Positions 1-8,844 of a stretch of DNA of 41,242 bases are shown here, in pieces. The translations under genes were made by a program, and so were the position numbers. Within the stretch, counting starts at the first letter, position 1. Every line of letters starts with the position of its first letter. Source of the DNA: Pseudomonadota bacterium (lineage in GTDB: Bacteria; SAR324; XYD2-FULL-50-16; JAHJRI01); contig JAKSDL010000698.1 in the NCBI GenBank assembly GCA_022360105.1, positions 1 to 41,242 of the forward strand, given 5' to 3'. Under the pieces are notes generated by a model that was not told the origin of the DNA, did not search any database, and saw only the letters and a program-made list of their open reading frames with translations.

Positions 1-181
1 GACACAGTCTGCAGGCCCGGAATGAGGCGATAATACTCCATTCATCACGGTATGTTTAGATTTTCTGCCTGCAAATCCAAAATCGTGGATTGTGATAGTA
101 AAGCGCTAAAGGCGGTATTATGTCATGGATCATGAGGTAATAACAACCCCTACGATTTCCGGAAACAGAATTGGCCAGGTT

Positions 182-958
182 CTACTCTTCTTCTTGTCCG
201 TATTGAGCATTAAAAGGTTGGCAGTTATCTATATCCAGTCCTCTATCTTCAACGGTCTCAATGATCAGGCCATCTTTCCAGCAGATCTGGGATAGTTGGT
301 AAGCGATGATTTGTCCGTTGCGGAGATTCATGGAAACTCTCTTTTTGTTATTTTTATATTCGATTTTAGGAACGGAATCTGAGAGATTCCAGTCGATATC
401 TCCGGTAATATCTGAAAACAGAGCCTCTGCGATGTCATGAGGCATAACCACAACAATCTTTGATACGAATCTAAAGTTTTCACTTCTGATCCTATCCGGT
501 AATCGGCTGTTTTCTTGCAGGAACAGTTGTTTTAATTTGTCCTCCAATTCTGTCAAGGCACTGGGTGCCAACACCAAAAGATCATATTCTTCATTTTTTA
601 TGGTTTCCACGTCACCATAGGTAGGAGTGATCTTTTTTACATTGACAACCAGCTTCTTGAATTCTTCATGATTGGCCTCGCTGATTCGCATAGGGTAGCG
701 ATCTATTTTGAAGTTTTTGGTCAAAAGGTCAACCGGTTGAAATTTAACCCTGCCGCCTTCTTTGATAATGCGACCCCAAAAACCAAGCTTGGCCATGGGC
801 GCTCCTTCCTGCCTGTACCAATCATCAACAATATAGGTCTGGTCTTTGGTTTCATCATACCTGATTTCTCCCAACTTGGGGAAGTTGCCGCCTGAAGAAC
901 AACCGATAGCAAATAGGGGTGCCAATAAAACAGTCAAAGCTAATTTGAATGATTTCAT
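182..958 (-). CDS. Predicted outer-envelope lipoprotein, function unknown
   Basis: The 258-aa product starts with a basic n-region and hydrophobic core ending in a lipobox (AIGC, Cys20) followed by SSGG, so it should be lipidated and exported. The start is supported by AAAGGAGG about 10 bases upstream. The mature part is mixed alpha/beta with many charged residues, and I see no catalytic motif or known domain. A GDIDWNLSD stretch near residue 190 and an acidic C-terminus ending in EEE are visible. The gene stands alone: 350 bp with hairpin repeats separate it from the aldo/keto reductase on the same strand. Lipoprotein status is well supported, the function is not. Confidence 0.8.
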   Translation of the reverse strand: MKSFKLALTVLLAPLFAIGCSSGGNFPKLGEIRYDETKDQTYIVDDWYRQEGAPMAKLGFWGRIIKEGGRVKFQPVDLLTKNFKIDRYPMRISEANHEEFKKLVVNVKKITPTYGDVETIKNEEYDLLVLAPSALTELEDKLKQLFLQENSRLPDRIRSENFRFVSKIVVVMPHDIAEALFSDITGDIDWNLSDSVPKIEYKNNKKRVSMNLRNGQIIAYQLSQICWKDGLIIETVEDRGLDIDNCQPFNAQYGQEEE

Positions 959-1308
959 AGCGATTAAACCTCCTTTACTGTGATCCGAAAAAGAGACGAT
1001 TCTTCAATTTTTCCAGTAGGTTTATCACAATCGGGCGTTAAAATCCAGATTTTATTGGTGTGAGAGCCTGGTCGGGAGGAGGGAGCTTATTATTGGGTTA
1101 AGATCTGTGAAAAATGTAGGATGGGCAACTTGTTGCCCATCAACTCGACTGAGGCCACCAACAGGCTATCGGTCTGGTCGATGGGCAACGAGTTGCCCAT
1201 CCTACAATTGAGCCGGGGCGATTTTTGAAAAGATCAATTATGTGCTTCGGCGGAGACCCAGCTCCGCCTTACCGTTTCAAACGGTATGAAAAAAAGAATT
1301 CCATTTGG
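959..1308. other. Intergenic region with several hairpins
   Basis: This gap between two minus-strand genes has no credible gene. It holds the paired hairpin repeats at 1115-1206. It also holds two stem-loops just downstream of the aldo/keto reductase stop: GGCGGAG/CTCCGCC at 1249-1268 with a 6-nt loop, and TACCGTTT/AAACGGTA at 1270-1286 with a 1-nt loop. The last two could end transcription of the reductase gene, although no clear T-run follows. Confidence 0.6.
1115..1206. repeat. Paired REP-like hairpin repeats
   Basis: Two 27-bp arms, 1115-1141 and 1180-1206, are inverted copies of each other with one mismatch. Each arm is also a hairpin in itself: GATGGGCAAC, a 2-nt loop (TT or GA), then GTTGCCCATC. 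The outer ends are TGTAG and CTACA. A related hairpin with the same TGTAGGATGGGC edge occurs at 34389-34418. This fits a dispersed REP/MITE-like family. The palindromes are seen directly; mobility is inferred. Confidence 0.75.
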
Positions 1309-2280
1309 CTAACTCGTCAATTCATCGAGCTTGGCCATCACATCATCAGTTAGAAGTTCTACTACATCCAAGGCCTGCAAGTTTTCCTGCAATTGCTCAA
1401 CCCGGGAGGCTCCGAGCATGACAGTGCTTACGTTGGGATTCTTCAGGCACCAGGCCAATGACATCAACGTGGGGCTTGTACCTATTTCACGGGCCACATC
1501 GACAAGTTCCCCTACCTTGGCCAGCCTTTGTTGACCTGCTTCGCTTTCGAAGCGGGTTTTGATCCATTCATATCCGGGAAGATTAATTCGGGCATCAGCC
1601 GGCGTACCGTCTAAATATTTGCCGGTTAATAAACCGGAAGCAAGAGGCGACCAGATGGTGGTGCCCAAACCGATTTCTTCGTATAACCTGGCATATTCCT
1701 GTTCAAAGCGATGACGGTGTAATAAATTATATTCCGGTTGTTCCATGGTGGGCGGGATCATATTGTATTGTCTGGCCACGCTATAGGCTTCCATAATTTC
1801 CTGGGCTGACCATTCCGAAGTTCCCCAATACAATACCTTACCTTGCTGAATCAGGTTATGCATGGAGCGGACTGTTTCTTCGATGGGTGTTTCGGGATCG
1901 GGTCGATGACAGAAGAAAAGATCCAGGTAATCCAACTGTAGTCTTTGCAGAGCCTGATCACAGGCTTCGACTATGTGTTTTCTGCTCAACCCTCGCTGAG
2001 TCGGCTTGGGCTCGGCTCTACAACCAAAATAAACCTTGCTGGATACAGAATAGGAATCACGATCAAATCCCAGATTCTTTAAAGCCTTTCCCATGATGGT
2101 TTCAGACTGCCCTGCTGCGTACGTTTCAGCATTATCGAAAAAATTCACTCCCTTGTCATATGCTGTTTTTAAACATTCCTCTGCTTTGCCAACATCAACC
2201 TGGTTGCCAAATGTAACCCATGAACCAAATGACAAAGCACTTACTTTCAAACCTGATTTTCCAAGTCTGCGATATTCCAT
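1309..2280 (-). CDS. Aldo/keto reductase (AKR6 / Kv-beta-like)
   Basis: The 323-aa protein is a full-length NADPH-dependent aldo/keto reductase that should reduce aldehydes or ketones in the cytoplasm. The start [14 protein letters not shown] is typical of the family. The catalytic tetrad is present: Asp49 and Tyr54 in FFDNAETY, Lys82 in VSSKVYFG and His125 in FFCHRPDP. The YWGTSEW and [13 protein letters not shown] segments, and the C-terminal [14 protein letters not shown], match the Kv-beta/YghZ branch, whose C-terminal part binds the NADP phosphate. The natural substrate cannot be read from the sequence. The gene is transcribed alone, divergent from rtcB. Confidence 0.93.
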   Translation of the reverse strand: MEYRRLGKSGLKVSALSFGSWVTFGNQVDVGKAEECLKTAYDKGVNFFDNAETYAAGQSETIMGKALKNLGFDRDSYSVSSKVYFGCRAEPKPTQRGLSRKHIVEACDQALQRLQLDYLDLFFCHRPDPETPIEETVRSMHNLIQQGKVLYWGTSEWSAQEIMEAYSVARQYNMIPPTMEQPEYNLLHRHRFEQEYARLYEEIGLGTTIWSPLASGLLTGKYLDGTPADARINLPGYEWIKTRFESEAGQQRLAKVGELVDVAREIGTSPTLMSLAWCLKNPNVSTVMLGASRVEQLQENLQALDVVELLTDDVMAKLDELTS

Positions 2281-2594
2281 GATAACCTCTTTCCTGGGTG
2301 CTGAGATAAATTAACTCTGTAATATTCTAATTTAATTCATCCCCGAATCGTCTGACAAGCAATAGGAAAATAGATAACCGGCAATATCGTCAAAGAGCCA
2401 TGCTAAACTCAACGTTATTTTGCATTAATTATATGCTGATAAAGCAAGCAAGATTTAGAGCAATACCGCTTATTAATCATACACTTACCAATATAGATAT
2501 CATTCAGCGATTTTTGGATGTAAACTTTGAGGCACACCAGGAAACCGTTGGGACAGTTGAAATTAACGGTTGCTATTAAACAAAGAGGTACAAA
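2281..2594. other. Divergent promoter region, no gene seen
   Basis: These 314 bp separate the aldo/keto reductase start (minus strand) from rtcB (plus strand) and must hold both promoters. The sequence is AT-rich. An AGAGG ribosome-binding site lies just before the rtcB ATG at 2595. I could not assign a convincing -35/-10 pair, sigma-54 site or RtcR-type operator. Confidence 0.5.
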
Positions 2595-3800
2595 ATGAAA
2601 TGGGTTAAAAGTGAAAAAGGTTACAAAGTGCCGATTCAATCGTGGTGCGAGCAGGTTGAGGATGGGGCGTTGTCCCAGGCTGCGGATCTGGCCTCGCATC
2701 CCGCGGTATATCATCATGTAGCCTTGATGCCTGACTGTCACCAGGGGTATGGAATGCCAATTGGCGGTGTGATCGCCTGCCAGAACGCTGTGATTCCTAA
2801 TGCCGTTGGTGTGGACATCGGTTGCGGTATGGGGGCCGTTGAAACCAGTATTTATGTTTCAGCCACCAATCAACGTAAATTGCGTGGATTAACCGAGCTG
2901 ATCAAAGAATCGATTCCTTGTGGTGAGGGGAAGGCCCATCATGCAAAACAATCCTGGGACGGATTCAATGAAGATATTGAAGAATATGCCGATCGGGGCT
3001 GGTTTACCGAGCATGCAAAAAAACTGGCCAATCGAAACCTTGGGACGTTAGGTGGTGGAAATCATTTCATCGAGGTTCAGGGAAGTGAAGAAGGATTTGT
3101 ATGGTTAATGATTCATTCGGGTTCCAGAAACCTGGGGCATACCATTGCAACCTACTACAACAAACTTGCCCTGGACTTGAATAAGAAATGGAACGTACAA
3201 ATCCCTAATAAAGATCTGGCGTTTTTTCCGGCGGATTCACCTGAAGGTCAGTCGTATGTAAAGGATATGACATTGGCGCTAAATTACGCCTGGGAAAACA
3301 GACGAAGAATTATGAATCGTTTCATGGATGCGTTCAGGACCGTTTTCTCCAAAGCGGAGTTCAAGGAACCAATCAATATTCATCACAACTATGCAGCCCT
3401 GGAAAATCACTTTCATAAAAATGTCTGGATTCACCGTAAAGGTGCTACATCTGCAAAGAAGGACGAAATTGGTATCATTCCGGGGTCAATGGGTGCGCCA
3501 TCTTACATTGTGAAAGGACTGGGCGCCGAAGAATCATTTACATCATGCTCACACGGGGCAGGACGTAAAATGAGTCGAATGCAGGCTTCCCGTTCGCTTA
3601 CAACCGACGCGTGCGACAAGGCCATGGGCGATGTGGTGTTTGATCGCTGGAAGAAGCTTCGCCGGGGTAAATCAAAGGGTATGCGAGATCTTGGTGAAGC
3701 ACCACAAGCGTATAAGGACATCGACGCGGTCATTCAAGCCCAATCCGACTTGATTGAGCCCATCGTCAAGCTTCATCCTTTGGCGGTTGTAAAAGGGTGA
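2595..3800 (+). CDS. rtcB: RNA-splicing ligase RtcB
   Basis: The 401-aa product is a GTP- and Mn-dependent RNA ligase that joins 2',3'-cyclic-phosphate (or 3'-phosphate) and 5'-OH ends in RNA repair. Family motifs are complete: MPDCHQGYGMPIGG, metal ligands Asp74 and Cys77 in GVDIGCGMG, GTLGGGNHFIE with Asn156/His157, HSGSRNLGH with His174, INIHHNY with His263/His264, and SCSHGAGRKMSR with His320 as the guanylylated residue. Length matches the E. coli protein (about 408 aa). No rtcA, archease or rtcR is adjacent, so the gene seems to stand alone. The start follows AGAGGTACAAA. Confidence 0.97.
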   Translation: MKWVKSEKGYKVPIQSWCEQVEDGALSQAADLASHPAVYHHVALMPDCHQGYGMPIGGVIACQNAVIPNAVGVDIGCGMGAVETSIYVSATNQRKLRGLTELIKESIPCGEGKAHHAKQSWDGFNEDIEEYADRGWFTEHAKKLANRNLGTLGGGNHFIEVQGSEEGFVWLMIHSGSRNLGHTIATYYNKLALDLNKKWNVQIPNKDLAFFPADSPEGQSYVKDMTLALNYAWENRRRIMNRFMDAFRTVFSKAEFKEPINIHHNYAALENHFHKNVWIHRKGATSAKKDEIGIIPGSMGAPSYIVKGLGAEESFTSCSHGAGRKMSRMQASRSLTTDACDKAMGDVVFDRWKKLRRGKSKGMRDLGEAPQAYKDIDAVIQAQSDLIEPIVKLHPLAVVKG

Positions 3801-3849
3801 GGATCTTGTTTGATTATTCCGAAACACTCCATTCAATTCTGCTAACGAA

Positions 3850-3876
3850 CTGCAGAATCACCCCACTATTCTGCAG
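3850..3876. terminator. Stem-loop between convergent genes
   Basis: CTGCAGAAT (3850-3858) and ATTCTGCAG (3868-3876) form a perfect 9-bp stem with a 9-nt loop, between the rtcB stop and the end of the opposing gene, overlapping the latter's last codons. No T-run follows on either strand, so terminator function is only a possibility. Confidence 0.35.
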
Positions 3877-4663
3877 CCTGTCCGGAGAAATCTGAATTGC
3901 AATCATCGATGTAATATCTCAATCCTTTGAAAACAAAGTAATGCCTGGTTTTGGGGATTGATTTGGAAGGTTCATCCGGTGATTGCTGATCGCAGATGAA
4001 ACTGTCCTTATGGAGCTTGACGGTGTCGGAGTAGAGATCGGAATAGTAGACTTTTACCGATTGAGAGTCATAAGACGGCCTGAATTCCGGATTTTGAGTG
4101 ACATGACTGACAAAGCCGTTGAACTGCAGGTACCAGACCGCTGAAAGTCCGTTTGCCACTATCACTGGAAAAGGGTGATCTGTAATTGTTTTGACGGAGA
4201 TATGCTCTCCTTGATCGATAAGATTGCCCAGTGCGTCTTCAACCAGTATTTTCGGGATGGTAACTGTATTCAGAAAAAAATAGGTATTGGTTCCGTCATC
4301 AAAAACATTCTTCACAAATCCGAGTTTAGCAAGGTTGCGAGAGGTCGTATAACGATGCTTCAGCTTAAGGTCCGGGGAATTGGATTCGATCTTTGTTTGT
4401 AGATTGTTTGCTTGCAGGCTATCCAATGTTTTGGGAATTCTCTCCATTTTAAAAAAGTCTGAGAAGATCAAACCCCAGGAGGCAGTTCCCATAAGGATAA
4501 CAACCAAAACCGACAGAGCAATTCGCCTGATGACCGCTTTCTGCAAGTGCACACCATAAAAAAACACCACTACGGTGATTATCGACAGGCCTATCAGGAT
4601 CAAAATCCCCAGTACAATTGGTAATTCAAGAATATATCCTGCGATGGTGATGTATCTGTTCAT
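3866..4663 (-). CDS. Hypothetical inner-membrane protein with two TM helices
   Basis: I do not recognise this 265-aa protein. Two hydrophobic helices are clear, about residues 10-37 and 47-69, joined by a short basic loop (HLQKAVIRR). The remaining 195 residues are soluble, probably periplasmic by the positive-inside rule, and hold a beta-rich stretch and a Cys pair near the end (FICDQQ and DDCNSD). There is no lipobox and no cleavable signal. It converges on rtcB and lies about 190 bp downstream of the cyclase-FHA gene on the same strand. A separate transcript is likely. No strong ribosome-binding site is visible before the ATG. Confidence 0.75.
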   Translation of the reverse strand: MNRYITIAGYILELPIVLGILILIGLSIITVVVFFYGVHLQKAVIRRIALSVLVVILMGTASWGLIFSDFFKMERIPKTLDSLQANNLQTKIESNSPDLKLKHRYTTSRNLAKLGFVKNVFDDGTNTYFFLNTVTIPKILVEDALGNLIDQGEHISVKTITDHPFPVIVANGLSAVWYLQFNGFVSHVTQNPEFRPSYDSQSVKVYYSDLYSDTVKLHKDSFICDQQSPDEPSKSIPKTRHYFVFKGLRYYIDDCNSDFSGQAAE

Positions 4664-4853
4664 GAAAGCCTGGTCGTTGATCTGACTACCTACTCTGATA
4701 TGCCAAACAATAAGATGATACTACTACAATTGCGATGCTCCTGTGCCCGAAAGCAGCAGGCTCAAAGCTTTGGTTAATTCCTGGAAATGACTCGGAAACC
4801 TTTGGATTTCCAGAATTGCTGGATGGGATGTATGCAGAAACGAGGCCGATTTA

Positions 4854-5753
4854 TTACTTGTCAACCATAGAATAATAGACCAAAAACGGGTGGTTTTTTT
4901 CGATTTTATGGCCGGGGCAGAAAACGCCTTTACCTGTCAACAAGGTCTCGGTTTTGTGAATGAAGTGATCTTTTTTGTCTTCAGTTTGCAGGTAAGTCCC
5001 GTTGGTACTCTGGTCGATCAGTTTGAAGCGGCCGTTATCATACCGCACAGATGCATGACTGCGGGAAATTGAGGCGTCATCCAGGATGATGTCATTATCA
5101 TTGCTGCGACCAAACAGAAACGAGGTCCGGCTTTTACTGAGCTTGTACTTTTTACCCTGGAATTTAAGGATCAGAACGGCATTGGAGGATTGTGCCTTGA
5201 GGTCTTCTTCTATAAACACGGTGTGTTCTTCTACGTTTTCCTTCCAGTTGGCTGCAAAAATATCGATTTTTTGGAGCTGTTCCTTAACTTTCATTTTCCC
5301 GGTGCTTTGCATTTGAATGCCCAGGGCAGCGGGAATTTGTTGCATCATATCTCTGGAAATCAGAACCTGCGCAGGCTTGGCAACCTGCTTTATTTTTGCA
5401 GCGATGTTTACCGTGTCTCCTGTCACATCATCCTTGCTTAGCTTGACCGGTCCGTAATGAAGACCGATTTTAAGTCCTGTACGAATATTAGCCAGCACTT
5501 TGTCGCCGTCAACAGCCCTTTGCTGTGTACAGGCAGCTTGCATCGCCTTTCGGGTATTGGGAAAGGTGCAAAAAATTTGAGTATCACTTGCCTGCACAAT
5601 TTTGCCTGTTTGCTCGGTAACGATGTCTGTGAGGACAGATTTTGCTTTCAACAGCAGGTTTTGGGTATTGATCTTTCCATATCGCTCCGCAGCACTTTCA
5701 TCCCAGGTAATTTCCGTAAATAACACCGGCAGCTTGATCTCTTTGTCAGCCAT
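4854..5753 (-). CDS. Class III adenylate/guanylate cyclase-like domain fused to FHA domain
   Basis: The 299-aa protein is cytoplasmic. Residues 8-170 resemble a class III nucleotide cyclase homology domain: FTEITWD, VQASDTQIF, GLHYGPV, DDVTGDTVNIAAKI and AQVLISRDM. The first metal ligand, normally Asp, is Glu14; the second aligns with Asp57; Asn116 of the transition-state pair is kept but the following Arg position is Lys120. Activity is therefore doubtful. Residues 192-280 are a forkhead-associated domain with the phosphothreonine-binding set: Gly215-Arg216, Ser230, His233 and Asn251-Gly252. The protein may bind a phosphorylated partner, but no Ser/Thr kinase is in the window. Confidence 0.85.
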   Translation of the reverse strand: MADKEIKLPVLFTEITWDESAAERYGKINTQNLLLKAKSVLTDIVTEQTGKIVQASDTQIFCTFPNTRKAMQAACTQQRAVDGDKVLANIRTGLKIGLHYGPVKLSKDDVTGDTVNIAAKIKQVAKPAQVLISRDMMQQIPAALGIQMQSTGKMKVKEQLQKIDIFAANWKENVEEHTVFIEEDLKAQSSNAVLILKFQGKKYKLSKSRTSFLFGRSNDNDIILDDASISRSHASVRYDNGRFKLIDQSTNGTYLQTEDKKDHFIHKTETLLTGKGVFCPGHKIEKNHPFLVYYSMVDK

Positions 5754-6122
5754 AATTTATTCTATGATGCTTTGAATAGTTGAATTATTGTCGGATGACC
5801 GGTTCTTTTTGACCGTAGTTGTATTCTTTTAGATTGCATATTCTGAAGACCTTGCCAAGGGGAGAAATTGTGTGCACAGGAACAACAGGCGTTTACAACG
5901 AAAGAGAAAATTTTTCCGTTATTTACGACCAAAGGAGTGTATAAAAAATGTAACCCGGTCGCTGAAATTTGAAATCAAGGTCAATGACAGGGAACGGCTT
6001 AAAATTTCATCATTGTTGCATTTCTATTCACATAAGAAGTTAAAGCCTTGTTTTATCTTTAGTTTGTTTCAATTAAAAGTTAAATGAACTCCCTTCCTGA
6101 TAACTGCAGAAAGGAAATTGTT
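5754..6122. other. Divergent intergenic region
   Basis: About 370 bp between the cyclase-FHA gene (minus) and the outer-membrane protein gene (plus). It is AT-rich and includes a plus-strand open frame (5872-6087) of very basic composition with no clear ribosome-binding site, which I do not accept as a gene. Promoters for both neighbours must lie here, but no specific site was identified. Confidence 0.45.
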
Positions 6123-6821
6123 ATGAATAAAAAAAGTCTTCATTGGTTATCCCGTATTATTATTTTATTAAGTTTTGTTTTTGTATTGATCAATGGATCT
6201 GCAATGGCGCAGGGACACGAACACGATCATATTTTCAATATCGGAATCGGTTACTTGGCGCATATGTTTGTTGAAGAGGATGCTTTTAGAAAAGCCACAG
6301 GCGATTATGACGGGGATGAAATAAATGCCCTGGCAGGACCGGAAGTGTACATAGAATTTTTCCTGGGAGAAAAATTTTCGATAGGAGCAAAGTATCAGTA
6401 TGCTTTGGGTGGAGTACTTTACAAAGTTAGTGATAGTGCAGGAACAGGGACTGCAGAAGTGGAAAGGGTTATTACCATGAGCAATGCCATGTTATATGGC
6501 AACTTTTCCGTACCTCTTGGAACCAGCAGCTGGCGAATGGGAGTTACGGCCGGAACAGGCAGTTCTACTTACAACTACAGATTTGAATGTACCAAAGCAG
6601 AAGGAGCTTTTAAATGCTTGGACAAATATGAAGAATCCGCTAACGGCGTTGTGACCATTGCCGGTATTTTTGCGGATTGGGGAGCCGACGGGTTTGGAGG
6701 GAGAATGGGAATGAGTTCTGTGAAAACCCGCTACGATGAGATGCCTGATCTTGATGGCAAGGAACAAACTCCCGAAGGAAACGGTGTCCAGGTTTTTGTA
6801 GATTTACGTTATGCATTTTAA
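6123..6821 (+). CDS. Outer-membrane beta-barrel-like protein
   Basis: The 232-aa product has a classical Sec signal: a basic start (MNKKSLH), a hydrophobic core and an AMA cleavage site just before QGHEHDH. The mature part alternates hydrophobic and polar residues in strands rich in Gly and aromatic residues (IGIGYLAHMF, FSIGAKYQYALGG, RMGVTAGTGSSTYNY). It ends in VDLRYAF, a C-terminal Phe beta-signal for BAM insertion. The His/Asp-rich mature N-terminus (HEHDH) could bind metal. I chose the ATG at 6123 because AAAGGAAATTGTT precedes it; an in-frame ATG at 6084 would add residues that spoil the signal peptide. The substrate or role is unknown. Confidence 0.8.
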   Translation: MNKKSLHWLSRIIILLSFVFVLINGSAMAQGHEHDHIFNIGIGYLAHMFVEEDAFRKATGDYDGDEINALAGPEVYIEFFLGEKFSIGAKYQYALGGVLYKVSDSAGTGTAEVERVITMSNAMLYGNFSVPLGTSSWRMGVTAGTGSSTYNYRFECTKAEGAFKCLDKYEESANGVVTIAGIFADWGADGFGGRMGMSSVKTRYDEMPDLDGKEQTPEGNGVQVFVDLRYAF

Positions 6822-6832
6822 AAGCTTCACTT

Positions 6833-6859
6833 TAACGCCTCTAACTATTTGAGGCGTTA
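6833..6859. terminator. Bidirectional stem-loop between convergent genes
   Basis: TAACGCCTC (6833-6841) and GAGGCGTTA (6851-6859) make a perfect 9-bp stem with a 9-nt loop. It lies 12 bp past the stop of the outer-membrane protein gene and 15 bp past the stop of the opposing aminotransferase gene. No strong T-run is present, so termination strength is uncertain. Confidence 0.5.
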
Positions 6860-6873
6860 TCAGACCTCTCCTG

Positions 6874-8187
6874 TTACGCCTGAATCCAATCCGCTATAAT
6901 AGCCACCGCATTCAAGGCATCCCCGCAATATTGCTTTAGAAATACGTTATCAGGTTCTTCTCCACCATCAACAGCCTGCAGGGCTTTGTCACCATCAAAA
7001 TTCACATAGGCCAGACGAACTGTTAAGGCATCTTCGGGCTGACCGAACTCGCTGCCGGGAAGTATAGCCACACCTGCCTCCTCCAGCAGTTTTTCGCACA
7101 ACTCACTGCTGTTATGAATGCCTTTCGATTTCAGTTTATCCCTGAAAGGTGAAAAATCCGGAAACAGGTAAAAACCGCCATCGGGAGCCAGGGTTTTAAT
7201 GCCTGACTTATTCAGGATGCCGGCCAACTCGCTTCCCAGCACATTGAGTATTTTGCGAACATTGGTTAAATAAAGATCAATGTCCGGATTTTCCTCAAAT
7301 GCCTTGATGGCTGCAAATTGAATCGGAGAGCTGGTAGAGGTAAAGGTCTCACTGGCGGCAACAGCCATGGCTTCCTGTAGCCATCTCAAACATCCCGGAA
7401 ACACAAACAAACCAAGCCTCCAACCTCCGGCACCACACCACTTGCTAAGTCCACCGCTGAATACTGTTCCCTCCGGATACATGGGAACGATGGACTGATG
7501 CAAACCCTTGTGATGGATTTTTCCATAGATCTCATCGGATAGCAGAAGAATCCGGTATTTTCGGGCGACTTCTGCCAGGTCGGCTAGCTCTTCGGGAGGA
7601 TAGGTCTTGCCGGTCGGGTTGGAAGGATAGTTCAAAATCAGTAAGCGCGGCCTTTGCGGGTCCTCACTACAGTATTGATCCAGCTGCTCTGCCGTCAGCC
7701 GCCAGTTATTCTCGGCTTTGGTATGGAGAAGACGAATCTGCCTGCCAATGATTTTTGCCTGCGGAACGTATGAAACCCATGAGGGAGTGGGGATAACAAG
7801 ATCTCCATAATAGACCAGCTGAATCAGGAACATCAATTCTTTGGAACCGGGACCAATCAATACATCTTCAGCGGAGCATTCAATGCCAAAAGATCGTTGG
7901 TGATGTTCCGCAATTGTCTCTCGTAACTCCCACAAACCTTTAACGGGCAAGTAGTCCTTTTGGAATGCATTAACCTGAAGAGCTTGAATGACAGGCTGCG
8001 GAACCGGAAAAGGGGATTGACCCAGCCCCAGCTTATAGATTTTTCTCCCTGTTTTGATCAGCTCATTCGATTTCTCATTGATCGCAACGGTAGCGGAAGG
8101 TTTGAGCCCCCGAATATTCAGATTAATCTGCACATCCGGAGAAGTATCACAAGAGATGGCACTGACAGGATTGTTTTGCTTGTTCAT
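6874..8187 (-). CDS. Class I/II PLP-dependent aminotransferase
   Basis: The 437-aa protein is a fold-type I aminotransferase of the aspartate/alanine aminotransferase group. The PLP lysine is Lys249 in SGGLSKW. Other hallmark residues are Asn190 in NYPSNPTG, Asp218 and Tyr221 in LSDEIYG, and Arg257 in GGWRLG. The N-terminal GLGQSPFPVPQPV segment and the C-terminal RLAYVNFDG Arg for the substrate carboxylate are also present. Compared with most relatives (about 390-400 aa) it has extra residues at the N-terminus (about 30) and the C-terminus. It converges on the outer-membrane protein gene and has no operon partner, so the amino donor and keto acid cannot be assigned. Confidence 0.92.
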   Translation of the reverse strand: MNKQNNPVSAISCDTSPDVQINLNIRGLKPSATVAINEKSNELIKTGRKIYKLGLGQSPFPVPQPVIQALQVNAFQKDYLPVKGLWELRETIAEHHQRSFGIECSAEDVLIGPGSKELMFLIQLVYYGDLVIPTPSWVSYVPQAKIIGRQIRLLHTKAENNWRLTAEQLDQYCSEDPQRPRLLILNYPSNPTGKTYPPEELADLAEVARKYRILLLSDEIYGKIHHKGLHQSIVPMYPEGTVFSGGLSKWCGAGGWRLGLFVFPGCLRWLQEAMAVAASETFTSTSSPIQFAAIKAFEENPDIDLYLTNVRKILNVLGSELAGILNKSGIKTLAPDGGFYLFPDFSPFRDKLKSKGIHNSSELCEKLLEEAGVAILPGSEFGQPEDALTVRLAYVNFDGDKALQAVDGGEEPDNVFLKQYCGDALNAVAIIADWIQA

Positions 8188-8844
8188 ATTTTTCCCTTCG
8201 TCGTCTGAGTTCGTTTAAAATAAATGACATTCAGCTTTTTGGAGGTAAAACTAATGACACACAATTCATAACAGCACATCGTTATCAGTTTCCAGCTATC
8301 GGTCGGGTACGAAAGGCAGTCTTTGCTGATAGCCGATTAATGTCATTAACTTAAGAAAAATCGGCCAAGATGTCATTCTGAACGACAGTGAAGAATCTCC
8401 CGGAGGCTCTGGCAGATCCTTCGCTTTAGCCCAGGATGACGACCAATCACGGTCCCCTTGAGTTAACGACATTAGATAGTCGATAACTGATAACGACTTC
8501 AGATCCGGCATCAATCACCGGGCATTGATTTAACCAAACCCTGAAATGAGCGTATTATTATTTTAAAGCTTCCGGAGGTATTTGCAAAATTTTTATTGCT
8601 TACGCGGTGAACCATCACAAAAAAACATTCAAAAAAGTAATGACATAATTCGGCAAACAGGGAGGATAGGTTTGCAGACTTCGGCAGATGTTCAAGAAAG
8701 CGGGATCATAGTGAATGATGCTGTAGCATGGATAAAGTAAATTCCCGGGTGGGCAAATTTGTTGGCGCTGAATGCAGCCAGTGAGGCAGCAAGCCCTGTA
8801 GAATCTGGAAAAGGATTGGATGGGTCAGCGGATATTGAACGTTT
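8188..8844. other. Long intergenic region with a palindromic element
   Basis: This 657-bp gap has no convincing gene. Its main content is the palindromic element at 8279-8496. The remainder (8500-8844) is AT-rich, and I see no signal peptide, conserved motif or RNA in it. The aminotransferase promoter should lie just upstream of 8187. Confidence 0.5.
8279..8496. repeat. Imperfect 218-bp palindromic MITE-like element
   Basis: Nested inverted repeats are visible. The outer arms TCGTTATCAGTT (8279-8290) and AACTGATAACGA (8485-8496) are perfect. The inner arms TAATGTCATTAACTTAAG (about 8337-8354) and its partner (about 8456-8473) differ at two positions. A core pair follows: GTCATTCTGAACGACAGTG near 8372 opposite GTCATCCTGGGCTAAAGCG on the other strand, ending at GATGAC near 8440. 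The left half carries about 30 extra bases. The core resembles dispersed elements containing GTCATTCTGAAC and GATCCTTCGC that I recall from many genomes. No transposase is encoded. Confidence 0.65.

Noticed and set aside
1..105. Minus-strand open frame running off the left edge, with ATG at 45
   Set aside because: Only 15 codons from the ATG and no ribosome-binding site; too short to call a gene.
5872..6087. Plus-strand frame of 71 aa, very rich in Lys and Arg
   Set aside because: No ribosome-binding site or recognisable domain, and it lies in an AT-rich promoter region ahead of a clear gene.
8296..8514. Minus-strand frame of 72 aa
   Set aside because: It lies inside the palindromic element and is explained by the repeat sequence.
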